Part shown: positions 53,135 to 62,306 of the stretch, piece after piece
Numbering within the stretch: position 1 is the first letter of the stretch
Layout: each line of letters starts with the position of its first letter
Source of the DNA: Gelidibacter gilvus
Lineage (GTDB): Bacteria; Bacteroidota; Bacteroidia; Flavobacteriales; Flavobacteriaceae
Direction of reading: 5' to 3'
Length of the DNA stretch: 64,000 nt
NCBI RefSeq assembly: GCF_004115975.1
Contig: NZ_SDDZ01000009.1
Span: 62,001-126,000 of the forward strand
Notes under the pieces: model-generated
Database searches by the model: none
What the model saw: the letters and a program-made list of their open reading frames with translations, nothing else
What the model was told of the DNA's origin: nothing
Translations under genes and position numbers: made by a program

Positions 53135-54106
53135 ATGAACATTTTAATAACTTCAGCAGGACGTAGAGTTTCTCTTGTAAGATCGTTTCAAAAGGAATTA
53201 AAAGCTTTTGACCCGATGGGAAAAGTGTTTACTACAGATTCGAGTCCAATATTGTCAGCCGCCTGTCAAGTTGCGGATAATTATTTCAAGGCACCAAGAC
53301 TCGATGAACCTGATTATATAGATGTTTTAATAGATTTATGTAAAACACATAGTATCCGATTAATCATTCCAACAATAGATACGGAACTGTTGGAATTGGC
53401 GCAAAATAAAGAAAGATTTAAGGAGGAAGGAATAATCGTGGTCATTTCTTCAGTGGATTTTGTTTCTAAATGTAGAGACAAACGATTGATTCATGAATTT
53501 TTCAGAGATAATAATGTGCAAGTTGCCAAAGAATATTCTAAGGAAGATTATCAATTACCACTTTTTATAAAACCTACAGATGGAAGTAGGAGTGTAGACA
53601 CCTATATTGTAAAGTCTGAGGCTGATCTTACAGAATATCATTTAAACAACGACAAGTTGATGTTTTTGGAATACCTGGATCATGATGACTATGATGAATT
53701 TACCTGTGATTTGTATTACGGTAAAAATCACAAATTAAAATGCGTCGTACCTAGAAAAAGACTAGAGGTTAGAGATGGTGAGGTCTATAAAGCTCTGACT
53801 GAAAACAATGCGTTAGTTCCCTACATTAGGAAAAATTTGACTCACATTGAAGGGGCCATTGGCTGCCTTACAACTCAATTTTTTCTTCATAAATCTGATT
53901 CATCAAAAATAGTGGGTATTGAAATCAATCCCCGATTTGGTGGTGGCTACCCATTGTCTTACTTATCTGGTGCTAATTTTTCGAAGTGGATCATTGAGGA
54001 GTATTTACTGGGTAAGCAGATAGAAGAAAAATTTGAAGTATGGGAAAGCGATTTGTTAATGATTCGTTATGATGATGAAATAATAGTTCATGGATATAAA
54101 GGTTGA
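53135..54106 (+). CDS. ATP-grasp domain protein in the polysaccharide locus
   Basis: The 323-residue protein has an N-terminal Rossmann-like domain (MNILITSAGRRVSLVRSF) and a carbamoyl-phosphate-synthase-type ATP-grasp domain. LPLFIKPTDGSRSVDTYIV is the glycine-rich ATP loop, FLEYLDHDDYDEFTCDLYY is a central strand, and GIEINPRFGGGYPLSY carries the Mg ligands Glu and Asn. Such enzymes join an acid to an amine using ATP. Here it may add an amino acid or acid group to a sugar. It overlaps the HAD gene by 17 bases, so the pair is co-translated. Confidence 0.92.
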   Translation: MNILITSAGRRVSLVRSFQKELKAFDPMGKVFTTDSSPILSAACQVADNYFKAPRLDEPDYIDVLIDLCKTHSIRLIIPTIDTELLELAQNKERFKEEGIIVVISSVDFVSKCRDKRLIHEFFRDNNVQVAKEYSKEDYQLPLFIKPTDGSRSVDTYIVKSEADLTEYHLNNDKLMFLEYLDHDDYDEFTCDLYYGKNHKLKCVVPRKRLEVRDGEVYKALTENNALVPYIRKNLTHIEGAIGCLTTQFFLHKSDSSKIVGIEINPRFGGGYPLSYLSGANFSKWIIEEYLLGKQIEEKFEVWESDLLMIRYDDEIIVHGYKG

Positions 54107-54746
54107 TTCGGAGACGGTCGTTGTTTTTGATTTAGATGACACCTTATATAATGAATTGGATTTTTTAAAATCGGCATATAAGGCCATTGCCAAATCTCTA
54201 GAACCAAACATGTGGGAGAAATTATATTCCCGAATGTTTTCTTTATATAGAAGTGGAATTAATGTTTTTGAATTTTTATCTCATAATTATAATAGAGAAA
54301 TTCAGGAATTCGTAAATATGTACCGACATCATAATCCAGATATTAAATTATTTGATGGCGTTATGGAGATTTTTCAGGCTATCAAATCCAAAAACGGCAA
54401 AATTGCGGTTATAACTGATGGTAGATCAACCACACAACGGGTTAAACTTAATAGTTTAGGCATATTAGAATATATTGATTCTATTATTATTTCTGAGGAA
54501 TTTGGTTCTGAAAAACCGGCCTTAGCGAATTTTAAGGCCATTGAACACTCCTTGCCTGGAAAAGTATATTATTATATAGCCGATAATTTAAAGAAGGATT
54601 TTATTGCCCCAAACAAATTAGGTTGGAAAAGTATTGCGTTAATAGATAATGGAATGAATATACATAATGAATCGTATCTTTATATGGAGGAAAAGTTTTT
54701 ACCGCAAATGTTTTTGAGAGAATATAAACATTTGAATATTATATAA
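54090..54746 (+). CDS. HAD-superfamily phosphatase paired with the ATP-grasp gene
   Basis: The 218-residue soluble enzyme has the HAD motifs VVVFDLDDTLYNEL (nucleophile Asp near residue 15), KIAVITDGRSTTQR (motif II), a lysine in SEEFGSEKPALANF (motif III) and YYYIADNLKKDFIAPNKLGW (motif IV). The cap is helical and small. It would remove a phosphate from a sugar or small metabolite. Start ATG 54090 lies inside the ATP-grasp gene. The gene converges on the sugar transferase gene with 4 bases between stops. The exact substrate is unknown. Confidence 0.92.
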   Translation: MDIKVDSETVVVFDLDDTLYNELDFLKSAYKAIAKSLEPNMWEKLYSRMFSLYRSGINVFEFLSHNYNREIQEFVNMYRHHNPDIKLFDGVMEIFQAIKSKNGKIAVITDGRSTTQRVKLNSLGILEYIDSIIISEEFGSEKPALANFKAIEHSLPGKVYYYIADNLKKDFIAPNKLGWKSIALIDNGMNIHNESYLYMEEKFLPQMFLREYKHLNII

Positions 54747-54750
54747 AGGA

Positions 54751-55380
54751 TTAATTTTCGTTATGACTTTTAGTGCCTTCAAAATAGGGCATATCTATAT
54801 TTTCAGAGTTGTTAATATCTGCTCGGTTAATTACTTTGTCAATTGTTTTTAAGATTATCTTAAAATCCAATGAAGGGGATTGATTTTCAACGTAGTAAAC
54901 ATCCAATTCAAATTTCTGTTCCCAACTTATGGCGTTTCGTCCGTTCACTTGCGCCCAACCGGTAATTCCTGGTAAAACCTCATGCCGCTTAAACTGTCGT
55001 TGATTATATAATTCTAAATATTGTGGCAGAAGAGGCCGTGGACCAATTAAGCTCATATCGCCTTTAATTATATTTATTAATTGAGGCAATTCATCTAATG
55101 ACAATTTACGGCATAGGTTTCCAACCTTGGTCACTCTTTGCAGACCAGGGAGTAATTCTCCAAACTTATCCACTTTATCATTCATTGTCTTAAATTTAAT
55201 AATTGTAAATATTTTTCCATTCTTTCCGGTTCGGAGCTGATAAAAGAATGGTTTCCCATTATTAACTATTAAAAAACAAATAACTAAAAAGATAAATAGG
55301 GGGGAAATAATTAAAAGGCCAAAGAAGGCTGCTAAAAAGTCAAAAGGACGTTTTATAAAGGTTTTGTAAATCATTATCAA
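54751..55380 (-). CDS. Initiating sugar phosphate transferase (PglC/WcaJ type)
   Basis: The 209-residue membrane enzyme moves a sugar-1-phosphate onto undecaprenyl phosphate to start the glycan. The signature is visible in IYKTFIKRPFDFLAAFFGLLIISPLFIFLVICF (re-entrant helix), KIFTIIKFKTMND, RKLSLDELPQLINIIKGDMSLIGPRPLL and YLELYNQRQFKRHEVLPGITGWAQVNGRNAISWEQK. This is the short form with one helix, as in PglC. It overlaps the upstream glycosyltransferase gene by 4 bases. Confidence 0.96.
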   Translation of the reverse strand: MIMIYKTFIKRPFDFLAAFFGLLIISPLFIFLVICFLIVNNGKPFFYQLRTGKNGKIFTIIKFKTMNDKVDKFGELLPGLQRVTKVGNLCRKLSLDELPQLINIIKGDMSLIGPRPLLPQYLELYNQRQFKRHEVLPGITGWAQVNGRNAISWEQKFELDVYYVENQSPSLDFKIILKTIDKVINRADINNSENIDMPYFEGTKSHNEN

Positions 55381-56522
55381 TTTAGGTTATTATATAGATC
55401 AAGTAACTCTTCCCAAACTATACTTCGTTGATACTTATTTATAATATTCGGTCGAGCGTTTTTTGCTAAATCCTGAGTTAGTTGTGGGTTGTTATGCAGT
55501 TTCAACATGGCATCTCTTAAGGCCATACTATCTTTGGTTGGAATGATTAATCCGTTATAGTTATCTTTTATGATTTCATTACATCCATTAATATCTGTAA
55601 CGATACAAGGTTTTTCCATGCAACTTGCTTGTAAAACGACGTTGGGAAATCCTTCTCTGTAAGAAGGAAAAGTTAAAACATTACTTAATGCAACATAAGG
55701 TCTAATGTCCTTAATATTGCCCACTTCATGAATTTTTGGATTATTAACAATTAAAAACTCGCTTTCCGGACTTATCGGATCTAAATCTGATTCTTTATAG
55801 CCTACCAGAATCAATTGGACATTATCATGAGAATTTGTGATCTCATTAAAGGCAAGAATGAGCTCATTTATACCCTTGTCCTTCACAATGCGCCCAATGA
55901 ACAAAAACACGGTATCAGATGTCCTAATCTTGAGCTGATTTTTAATTTTTTCGACACTCTCCACCGGTACTTTCTTTAAATCATAATGGTCTGTATCAAT
56001 ACCATTCGAGCTTCCATTTGCTATGACTTTTAACTTATCTTCCTTGCAAAAATTTTGGTTTATTATAATATCTTTTAGAGCGAAGGAGTTAGGTAAAATT
56101 AATGTTGCCGAGGTATAGGTCAACTTTTCAACCCTATTTAAAAGCTCTCGTTTAAATCCGTCGGTTTCAAGCAAGGGCAATCCTGCCACCGTGTGGAGCC
56201 TATGTGGTACGCCAGCTAATTTGGCAGCAAACATTCCTAGGGTACCCGCTTTTGGGGTATGGGTATGAACTATAAAGGGCTTTTCCTTTTTAAAAATATG
56301 AAACAGTTTATAAAGTCCTATTAAATCTCTTAAGGGAGTTATAGTTCTTGTCATTTCAACTGGAATTGTTCTCACGCCTTCATTTTCTGAAATTTTGTAA
56401 AAATCGCTAGTTTTACTCGATATTCCAATGACTTCATAATAATTACTCATAAAATGTAATTGACCCTTCAATAAGGCCCATATTGAGCCTGGAATGGTGG
56501 TAACACGTATAATTTTTTTCAT
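55377..56522 (-). CDS. Family 4-type glycosyltransferase
   Basis: The 381-residue GT-B enzyme has VHTHTPKAGTLGMFAAKLAGVPHRLHTVAGLPLLE in the acceptor half and, in the donor half, TVFLFIGRIVKDKGINELILAF (near residue 205) and the EX7E motif SYREGFPNVVLQASCMEKPCIVTDINGCNEII. It adds a sugar to the lipid-linked intermediate, probably right after the initiating transferase with which its gene overlaps by 4 bases. There is a 2-base gap to the asparagine synthetase gene. Confidence 0.94.
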   Translation of the reverse strand: MKKIIRVTTIPGSIWALLKGQLHFMSNYYEVIGISSKTSDFYKISENEGVRTIPVEMTRTITPLRDLIGLYKLFHIFKKEKPFIVHTHTPKAGTLGMFAAKLAGVPHRLHTVAGLPLLETDGFKRELLNRVEKLTYTSATLILPNSFALKDIIINQNFCKEDKLKVIANGSSNGIDTDHYDLKKVPVESVEKIKNQLKIRTSDTVFLFIGRIVKDKGINELILAFNEITNSHDNVQLILVGYKESDLDPISPESEFLIVNNPKIHEVGNIKDIRPYVALSNVLTFPSYREGFPNVVLQASCMEKPCIVTDINGCNEIIKDNYNGLIIPTKDSMALRDAMLKLHNNPQLTQDLAKNARPNIINKYQRSIVWEELLDLYNNLN

Positions 56523-56524
56523 TG

Positions 56525-58429
56525 TTAATTAAGCATTAAGTAAGTGTTTAAATACCATTTCTGAAATGTATAAAAGCACCAAACCTGCATACTTCGATCT
56601 TCTTTTCCGGAAATATGTTTATTGACCAAGTTGCCAATAAAAGCATCATTAAAAATACCTTGGGACTCTAAAAATTTTGGTGCAATATAAGATTCTAGCT
56701 CTGGTCTTAAACTACCTCTCAGCCAGTCTCCAACAGGAACTCCGAACCCTTGCTTGGATTTATTTAAAAAGTTAGGCGGAAATTTATCCACAAAAGCCTC
56801 TTTGAGTATGTATTTTTTATTCCATCCATTTAACAAGTAACTTTCGGGTAATGAGTTTGTTAAATCCCATATGCTTTTATTTAAAAAAGGAGCTCTACAT
56901 TCTATAGAATTAAGCATACTTGTTCTATCCACTTTCACCAGCATATCACCTTCTAAACTAACGTTCTTATCAATCATTCTAAAGTCTGTTAAACTTTTGG
57001 GATTTTGCTGATTATATTTTTCTTTAAATTCTGCAAATGTATCAGTAATTACATAATTGTGTTTTAGTAATTGTGATTTTTCGGAATCACTGAAGGCTAA
57101 TGAGATAATGTTCCAATACTGATTTCCGTCATAATCAAATGCATTAAACAATCGGTTAACTCTAAAACGTTTTCCTCTGTTGTCATCTTTAGTATTCAGT
57201 AATCCAGAAGAGAGTTTTAAAATCCTCTTATGAACGGATTTTGGAACTATAGAGGTGTATTTATTGTTTAATTTGCCCATATAATATTTATTGTATCCTC
57301 CAAAAACTTCGTCACCGCCATCTCCAGTTAAAGCCACTTTGACATAATCGCTTGCATGTTTCGATACCAGATAGGTAGGTAGGGCAGAGGAGTCGGCAAA
57401 TGGTTCATCAAAATTTAACAGAATATTGTCAATTCCATTTTTAAAATCCTCTTCTTTAACAATGAATTCATGGTGATTGCTATTGACGAGTTTTGCAACC
57501 ACCTGCGATTTGTCGGTTTCGTCATAATCTTTTCTTGCAAATCCAATTGAAAATGTTTCTACCCTTTCATTAGTTATTTGAGATAGACAATGTGTTACTA
57601 CTGAAGAATCTACCCCTCCAGATAAAAATGTACCTAAGGAGACATCTGCAACTGACCTACTTTCTACACTTTCCATTACTTTGTTGTAGACCTCTTTTTT
57701 CGCACTACAAAATGAAATGTCTTGCTTTTCCGTGGATTTGGGTTTTTCAATCTCGTGAATGGAGTATTGGTCTGTGCCTAAGTCAAAATCAATATAATGA
57801 TTACTTGGTAGTTTAAAAATATCCTGATATATAGAATATGGCGAGGGTATATAGGTCAATCTAAAGTAAAGATTTAGACCTTCTTTGGAAATTGCAGGGG
57901 TTTTGGCAAGGCAACTTACAATTGATTTTAGTTCAGAGCCGTAGATGAAATCTGTTGTTGTCTTAGTGTAATACAAGGGTTTTTCTCCGAAAAAATCTCT
58001 TGCTATAAACACTTTATTTTTGACTTTGTCGTGAATGCTAAACGCGAACATTCCATCCAATTCTTTAAATGCGGCAACACCTTTTTGTTCATAGAGTTTT
58101 AGTATAACTTCAGTATCGCTCATCGTCTTAAAAATTACTCCAGAACTTTCTAGTTGTTGCTTTATAATTCTAAAATTATAAATTTCACCATTAAAAACTA
58201 TAGCAATGTTATTGTCATTGGAGTACATAGGTTGCTCCCCTGTACTTAAATCTATAATAGAGAGGCGGCGCATGGCCATAGCGACAGAAATTGATCCAGA
58301 AGTGTCAATATAAAAGCCATCATCATCTGGACCACGATGGAAAATGAGCTGGTTCATTTTTGCTAATTCAGTTTTTAACAATCCTTCTTCTTTGTGACTA
58401 TTATTTAAAATTCCGTTTATTCCGCACAT
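56525..58429 (-). CDS. Asparagine synthetase B-type (glutamine-hydrolysing) in the polysaccharide locus
   Basis: The 634-residue protein has the class II glutaminase domain with nucleophile Cys2 (MCGINGILNN) and MAMRRLSIIDLSTGEQPM. The synthetase domain has the ATP loop FLSGGVDSSVVTHCL near residue 268 and the acceptor block DGGDEVFGGYNKYY, followed by VDRTSMLNSIECRAPFLN. In polysaccharide loci such proteins often amidate a sugar acid instead of making free asparagine. Its upstream neighbour on the same strand is a decayed second copy. Confidence 0.94.
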   Translation of the reverse strand: MCGINGILNNSHKEEGLLKTELAKMNQLIFHRGPDDDGFYIDTSGSISVAMAMRRLSIIDLSTGEQPMYSNDNNIAIVFNGEIYNFRIIKQQLESSGVIFKTMSDTEVILKLYEQKGVAAFKELDGMFAFSIHDKVKNKVFIARDFFGEKPLYYTKTTTDFIYGSELKSIVSCLAKTPAISKEGLNLYFRLTYIPSPYSIYQDIFKLPSNHYIDFDLGTDQYSIHEIEKPKSTEKQDISFCSAKKEVYNKVMESVESRSVADVSLGTFLSGGVDSSVVTHCLSQITNERVETFSIGFARKDYDETDKSQVVAKLVNSNHHEFIVKEEDFKNGIDNILLNFDEPFADSSALPTYLVSKHASDYVKVALTGDGGDEVFGGYNKYYMGKLNNKYTSIVPKSVHKRILKLSSGLLNTKDDNRGKRFRVNRLFNAFDYDGNQYWNIISLAFSDSEKSQLLKHNYVITDTFAEFKEKYNQQNPKSLTDFRMIDKNVSLEGDMLVKVDRTSMLNSIECRAPFLNKSIWDLTNSLPESYLLNGWNKKYILKEAFVDKFPPNFLNKSKQGFGVPVGDWLRGSLRPELESYIAPKFLESQGIFNDAFIGNLVNKHISGKEDRSMQVWCFYTFQKWYLNTYLMLN

Positions 58430-58471
58430 TGTACCTAAGCATTTAAAAATTTTTATTCGTCACTACCATGA

Positions 58472-58660
58472 CTATTTCTTTAATGTTTTGTCATTATAAT
58501 AAATTGGTTGCTTTCTATAGCTTAAATATATTACCGATAATCGAATCATTACCATAAAAACCAAACTGTTAATTTTTGACTCATTTAATACACCATCTTT
58601 AATTATAATTATATAGAAAAATAAGTAATTCATTACACTCATGCATTTGCTTAATTGCAA
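58472..58660 (-). pseudogene. Relic of a second asparagine-synthetase-like gene
   Basis: The minus-strand reading gives KDGVLNESKINSLVFMVMIR, then LSVIYLSYRKQPIYYND and a stop. It aligns with residues of the neighbouring synthetase DDGFYIDTSGSISVAMAMRR, then LSIIDLSTGEQPMYSND. About half the positions match, with the active-site Cys2 region lost. This is a decayed N-terminal piece, probably left from an earlier gene exchange beside the intact gene at 56525-58429. Confidence 0.6.
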
Positions 58661-58697
58661 TATACTTTCTTGATTTTTTTATCTATCCGTTTATTTC

Positions 58698-59849
58698 CTA
58701 TATTATATTTAAATAAAATATTTGTAATTTTTTTGCATTTTCAAAGATATCATATCCACCTTCTTTAATTTGATTAAAGGTATTTTTTCTATTATAATTA
58801 ATGTTATTTAATACACTTTCTGCCCAATGAAATTCTGGTTTTTCAAGGTCTATAAATGTTATAAGTCCAGTTATGTCTACTTCCTTCGTTACCGTGCTAG
58901 AGGTAATTATTTTTAGCCCAGAGGCCTGAGCCTCAATTAGAGTTACAGGCAATCCTTCATATAATGATGGGAACAAAAATAAATCGAAGCCCTGCAATAG
59001 TTCAGGAATATCATCCCTTAACCCTAGAAAGAGAATATTTTTATAAATATTTAAGCGTTTAGCTTCTTCTTTTACTTTGTCTTTTAAGTTGCCATTACCA
59101 ATAAGTAATAAGACACAGTTATTATTTTTCTTGTAAATTTCATTAAATATTTTAATTAATAAAAAATGATTTTTCTGTTCGTTAAATCGTCCTACATGAC
59201 CAATGACTTTTTTGTTTTTTATACCAAATTCTTCTTTCATTTTATCCGCTTTTATAGTATTATAACTAAAAGATGATGCGTGAATTGCATTATTAATAAT
59301 TGTAACTTTAGTTTTGTTTTTTTGTCCAAATAGCCAATCTCCAGCTTTTTCTCCACATGCAAAAAAGTGAGTGGCTACTTTTTTAACTTTTCCTCTAATT
59401 AATGATTGGACAAAGTCTTTTAAGGTAGCTTTTATATCTGTATTTTTTTTGAATATGTTTTTAAGTACCATGGACTCTACGGCTAAATGGCTATGTGCAA
59501 TTCTATAAGGGATATTTTTACTTTTTGCTACACTCAAAATAATGCTGCTTAGCGCATTTAGATGAGAATGAACTATTTTATATTCTGGATGTTCAGAAAA
59601 AAAAATATTTAACTTTTTTTTATATAAAAAATAATTTTTTGGTGATATTGCAGGCATTCTATAGATTTTACCACCAAGATATTCTATCTCATCATCAAAA
59701 AAACCTTTATCTTCTCTATGGAGCAAAAAATCAAACTGCACTTTATTCTTGTCTATATGTCTATAATAGTTCATTATCATCGTTTCTGCTCCACCAAGAT
59801 TCATAATTGTTAAAACATGTAAAACTCTAATAGGCTTTTCCTTATTCAT
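58698..59849 (-). CDS. Glycosyltransferase family 4-type
   Basis: The 383-residue GT-B enzyme begins RVLHVLTIMNLGGAETMIMNYYR, typical of this family. Donor-half motifs are KKVIGHVGRFNEQKNHFLLI near residue 215 and the EX7E-type FPSLYEGLPVTLIEAQASGLKIITSS. The base composition is noticeably more AT-rich than the left part of the locus. It is 2 bases downstream of the next glycosyltransferase, so translationally coupled. The donor and acceptor sugars are unknown. Confidence 0.94.
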   Translation of the reverse strand: MNKEKPIRVLHVLTIMNLGGAETMIMNYYRHIDKNKVQFDFLLHREDKGFFDDEIEYLGGKIYRMPAISPKNYFLYKKKLNIFFSEHPEYKIVHSHLNALSSIILSVAKSKNIPYRIAHSHLAVESMVLKNIFKKNTDIKATLKDFVQSLIRGKVKKVATHFFACGEKAGDWLFGQKNKTKVTIINNAIHASSFSYNTIKADKMKEEFGIKNKKVIGHVGRFNEQKNHFLLIKIFNEIYKKNNNCVLLLIGNGNLKDKVKEEAKRLNIYKNILFLGLRDDIPELLQGFDLFLFPSLYEGLPVTLIEAQASGLKIITSSTVTKEVDITGLITFIDLEKPEFHWAESVLNNINYNRKNTFNQIKEGGYDIFENAKKLQIFYLNII

Positions 59850-59851
59850 AA

Positions 59852-60916
59852 TTAGTCAAATAGTGATTCATACTGTTTAATTATATTCATTTTATCAAAC
59901 TTTGTTTCAACTGAAGCTCTTACTTTTTGAGGATCGAAAGGTAGTGCATTGTTTAAATAGAAAAAATATTCTTCTTCGCTTTCAACTAAATATCCGTTAA
60001 CTTGATGCTGAATGATTTCTTTGGTTCCTCCAGGCACGTTAAATGCTAAAACGGGTGTGCCTACACAGCAACTTTCTAGAACGGTATTAGGAAAGCCTTC
60101 TACATATGATCCTTGTAAAAACATATCACTTAAAGCCATATATTTTGAGACTTCATTAGTAAAAGGGATATATGTGAATTTATTTTCTAAATGGTTTGTT
60201 CTAATCGCTTCTAAAATATTGTCTTTTAATGGACCATCTCCAATAATTGTGTAATGAAAAGGGAGTTTTAATTTAGCAAGTAATTTGATAATTCGTAATT
60301 GTCCTTTTTCCTTACTTAATCTACCTACTGTTAAAAAGCTAATAGGTTTTTGAGAGTCTGTATTTATTTCTTTTAAAGGAGGCAAATTTGTTATAGGGTT
60401 ATTTATTATAGTAACATTTTGATTTTTCACGTTGTAGATATTTATAAAATCATCAGCCATATCTTTAGATTGACAAACAATTTTATCAACCATTTTATAA
60501 CTACTCCGCGATAAAATATCATATATACTAATTTTTTTTTTATAAATTGGTTTGCTATGTATTTGATTCATTAAAGAAATAATACTAGCTTCTCTAATTA
60601 TAAATTTAGTTTTTAAAAAAAATGGAGACATTAACCCCATAACTGTATTTAAATGTCCAATAGAGCTTACTACTACATGAGGTCTGTGTTTCATTAGATA
60701 ACAAAAAATCTTGGAAACTGCATTTAAAACTCTTTTTTTTTCTAAAAAATGAACATGTATACTATCTATTACGTAAGCAGCATCCTTTTTATATCCGGTG
60801 ACTAAGATTTTGCTATCATATTTGGTTTCATTTATATTTTGAGCGATAAATGAAATAACTCGCTCTGCACCACCAGCAGTAAGGGTAGGTAAAATAAAAA
60901 GTATTTTCTTTTTCAT
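59852..60916 (-). CDS. Glycosyltransferase family 4-type
   Basis: The 354-residue GT-B enzyme starts ILFILPTLTAGGAERVISFIAQNI. The donor half has ISFLTVGRLSKEKGQLRIIKLLAKL and the EX7E motif YVEGFPNTVLESCCVGTPVLAFNVPGGTKEII. It is AT-rich, like the next gene in the operon. It is the first gene of the block that ends at 54751, behind a 740-base gap without clear genes, so a promoter must lie in that gap. Confidence 0.94.
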   Translation of the reverse strand: MKKKILFILPTLTAGGAERVISFIAQNINETKYDSKILVTGYKKDAAYVIDSIHVHFLEKKRVLNAVSKIFCYLMKHRPHVVVSSIGHLNTVMGLMSPFFLKTKFIIREASIISLMNQIHSKPIYKKKISIYDILSRSSYKMVDKIVCQSKDMADDFINIYNVKNQNVTIINNPITNLPPLKEINTDSQKPISFLTVGRLSKEKGQLRIIKLLAKLKLPFHYTIIGDGPLKDNILEAIRTNHLENKFTYIPFTNEVSKYMALSDMFLQGSYVEGFPNTVLESCCVGTPVLAFNVPGGTKEIIQHQVNGYLVESEEEYFFYLNNALPFDPQKVRASVETKFDKMNIIKQYESLFD

Positions 60917-61657
60917 AAATTAGACATGGGACAAACCATTTTTTGAATTAGCTATTTGTAATTATACCTCTTCGATCATTTTATTCATTTAAATGGTCTA
61001 TGGTTAATAGTTCTTTCATATGAAGGTATATTTAAAAAAGAAGTAGATGATTTATAGAACGAGATAATTAATAGTATGCAACTTATTTTTATTTAGGCTT
61101 TAGGTTTTAATTGAATTATCCACCATGTCTTTAATCTTTCAAAAGAGTGTATCAAATTGTTTCTTATGTTCGTTTAAGTATCTGCTTTTCAAATGAAAAT
61201 CAAATTTTTCTGGTTTACAAACTGTATGAAAGGAAGAATTAAATATATATTTATCTAAAATTAAGGCAACAATAGTAATCATTTTTTGGTAACCTACTGT
61301 ACATGAGTCTAATAATATAAAATATACGGTTTTTTTTGTGTAGACATTGAGTTTAAATTTGGTTTTGAGACTTTTGTATGTTGCAGTATTACCATTTTAA
61401 ATTTTCAATAATAAATAATCTTTCCATAATTGCGATGATGGTATTTAAAATAACGTTGTTGCGAAAATCCTTTAACTTATTAGTTATGTCAAAAATTATC
61501 TACGAATTGTATTATAGCAAGTTGATAGGCGCAAGAATTTAAATTTTGCAGACGAAATTTATGATGCAAATTAAATTGTGAAGTATTACCAATATTATAA
61601 CGTAACTCTATTGTTTTACTTAATATTAATTATTTTATTAAATTTTTAGCTAGGAAT
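60917..61657. other. Long AT-rich gap with one possible relic ORF
   Basis: About 740 bases separate two leftward polysaccharide genes. On the minus strand, 61282 down to 61139 reads MITIVALILDKYIFNSSFHT, then VCKPEKFDFHLKSRYLNEHK and KQFDTLF before a TGA. It looks like weakly preserved coding sequence and continues in frame for a few residues after the stop. I see no other gene or repeat. It is probably the remains of exchanged genes plus the promoter of the downstream glycosyltransferases. Confidence 0.35.
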
Positions 61658-62197
61658 TTATCTCAAAATATTGTTTATATATCCCTCTGTTGGGTTCTCT
61701 TTCTTAATAATTTTTGCAGGATTTCCTATAACTATTGAGTTGCCAGGAATATCCATATTTACAAATGAATTGGGGGCAATTAACACATTACTTCCAATAT
61801 TTATTTTCCCTGCAATCACACAACCGGTTCCTATCCAAACATTATCGCCTATTGTAGGGCAACCCTTATGTTTGCCTCTATTTGCCTGTCCTATTGTTGT
61901 TAAATGAGCGATGTTACAATTCTTCCCTATTTTAGCATTTTCATTAATTACAATAGTACCAAAATGCCCAATATAGAAACCCTCACCTATTGAGGTTTTT
62001 ACAGGAATCTGAAATCCGTATCTATAGCCAAGTCTTTTAAGTATAAAGTAATAGTACAGACCAAAAGCTGACATTTTTTTGTATTGAGAGGCCTTACGCA
62101 AATAATACATATATCTAAAACCTGGATTTCTTTTCCCCTTTGAAATAGTCGTTGAACCCTCATAACGAAATAAATCTGCTCTAATTATTTCTTTCAT
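61658..62197 (-). CDS. Serine-acetyltransferase-like hexapeptide transferase
   Basis: The 179-residue protein has an N-terminal helical part and a left-handed beta-helix of hexapeptide repeats (GFYIGHFGTIVINENAKIGKN, GDNVWIGTGCVIAGKINIGSNVLIAPN), ending with GNPAKIIKKE. The active-site His sits in IAHLTTIGQANRGKHKG. The fold and this block match serine O-acetyltransferase-like enzymes of polysaccharide loci, which acetylate a sugar hydroxyl or amine from acetyl-CoA. A role in cysteine synthesis is less likely here. Confidence 0.92.
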   Translation of the reverse strand: MKEIIRADLFRYEGSTTISKGKRNPGFRYMYYLRKASQYKKMSAFGLYYYFILKRLGYRYGFQIPVKTSIGEGFYIGHFGTIVINENAKIGKNCNIAHLTTIGQANRGKHKGCPTIGDNVWIGTGCVIAGKINIGSNVLIAPNSFVNMDIPGNSIVIGNPAKIIKKENPTEGYINNILR

Positions 62198-62306
62198 AGT
62201 GTAAATATTCGATTTTATAAAAATTCATAAAAAATAAAAATCTGATAAAATCAAATTTAGTAATTGTATTTAATCTTCTTTGTTTTAGATTGTTGAAAAG
62301 TTATAA

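Noticed and set aside
52981-53166. 61-codon ORF before the ATP-grasp gene
   Set aside because: It overlaps the true start of the ATP-grasp gene and reads as random AT-rich sequence.
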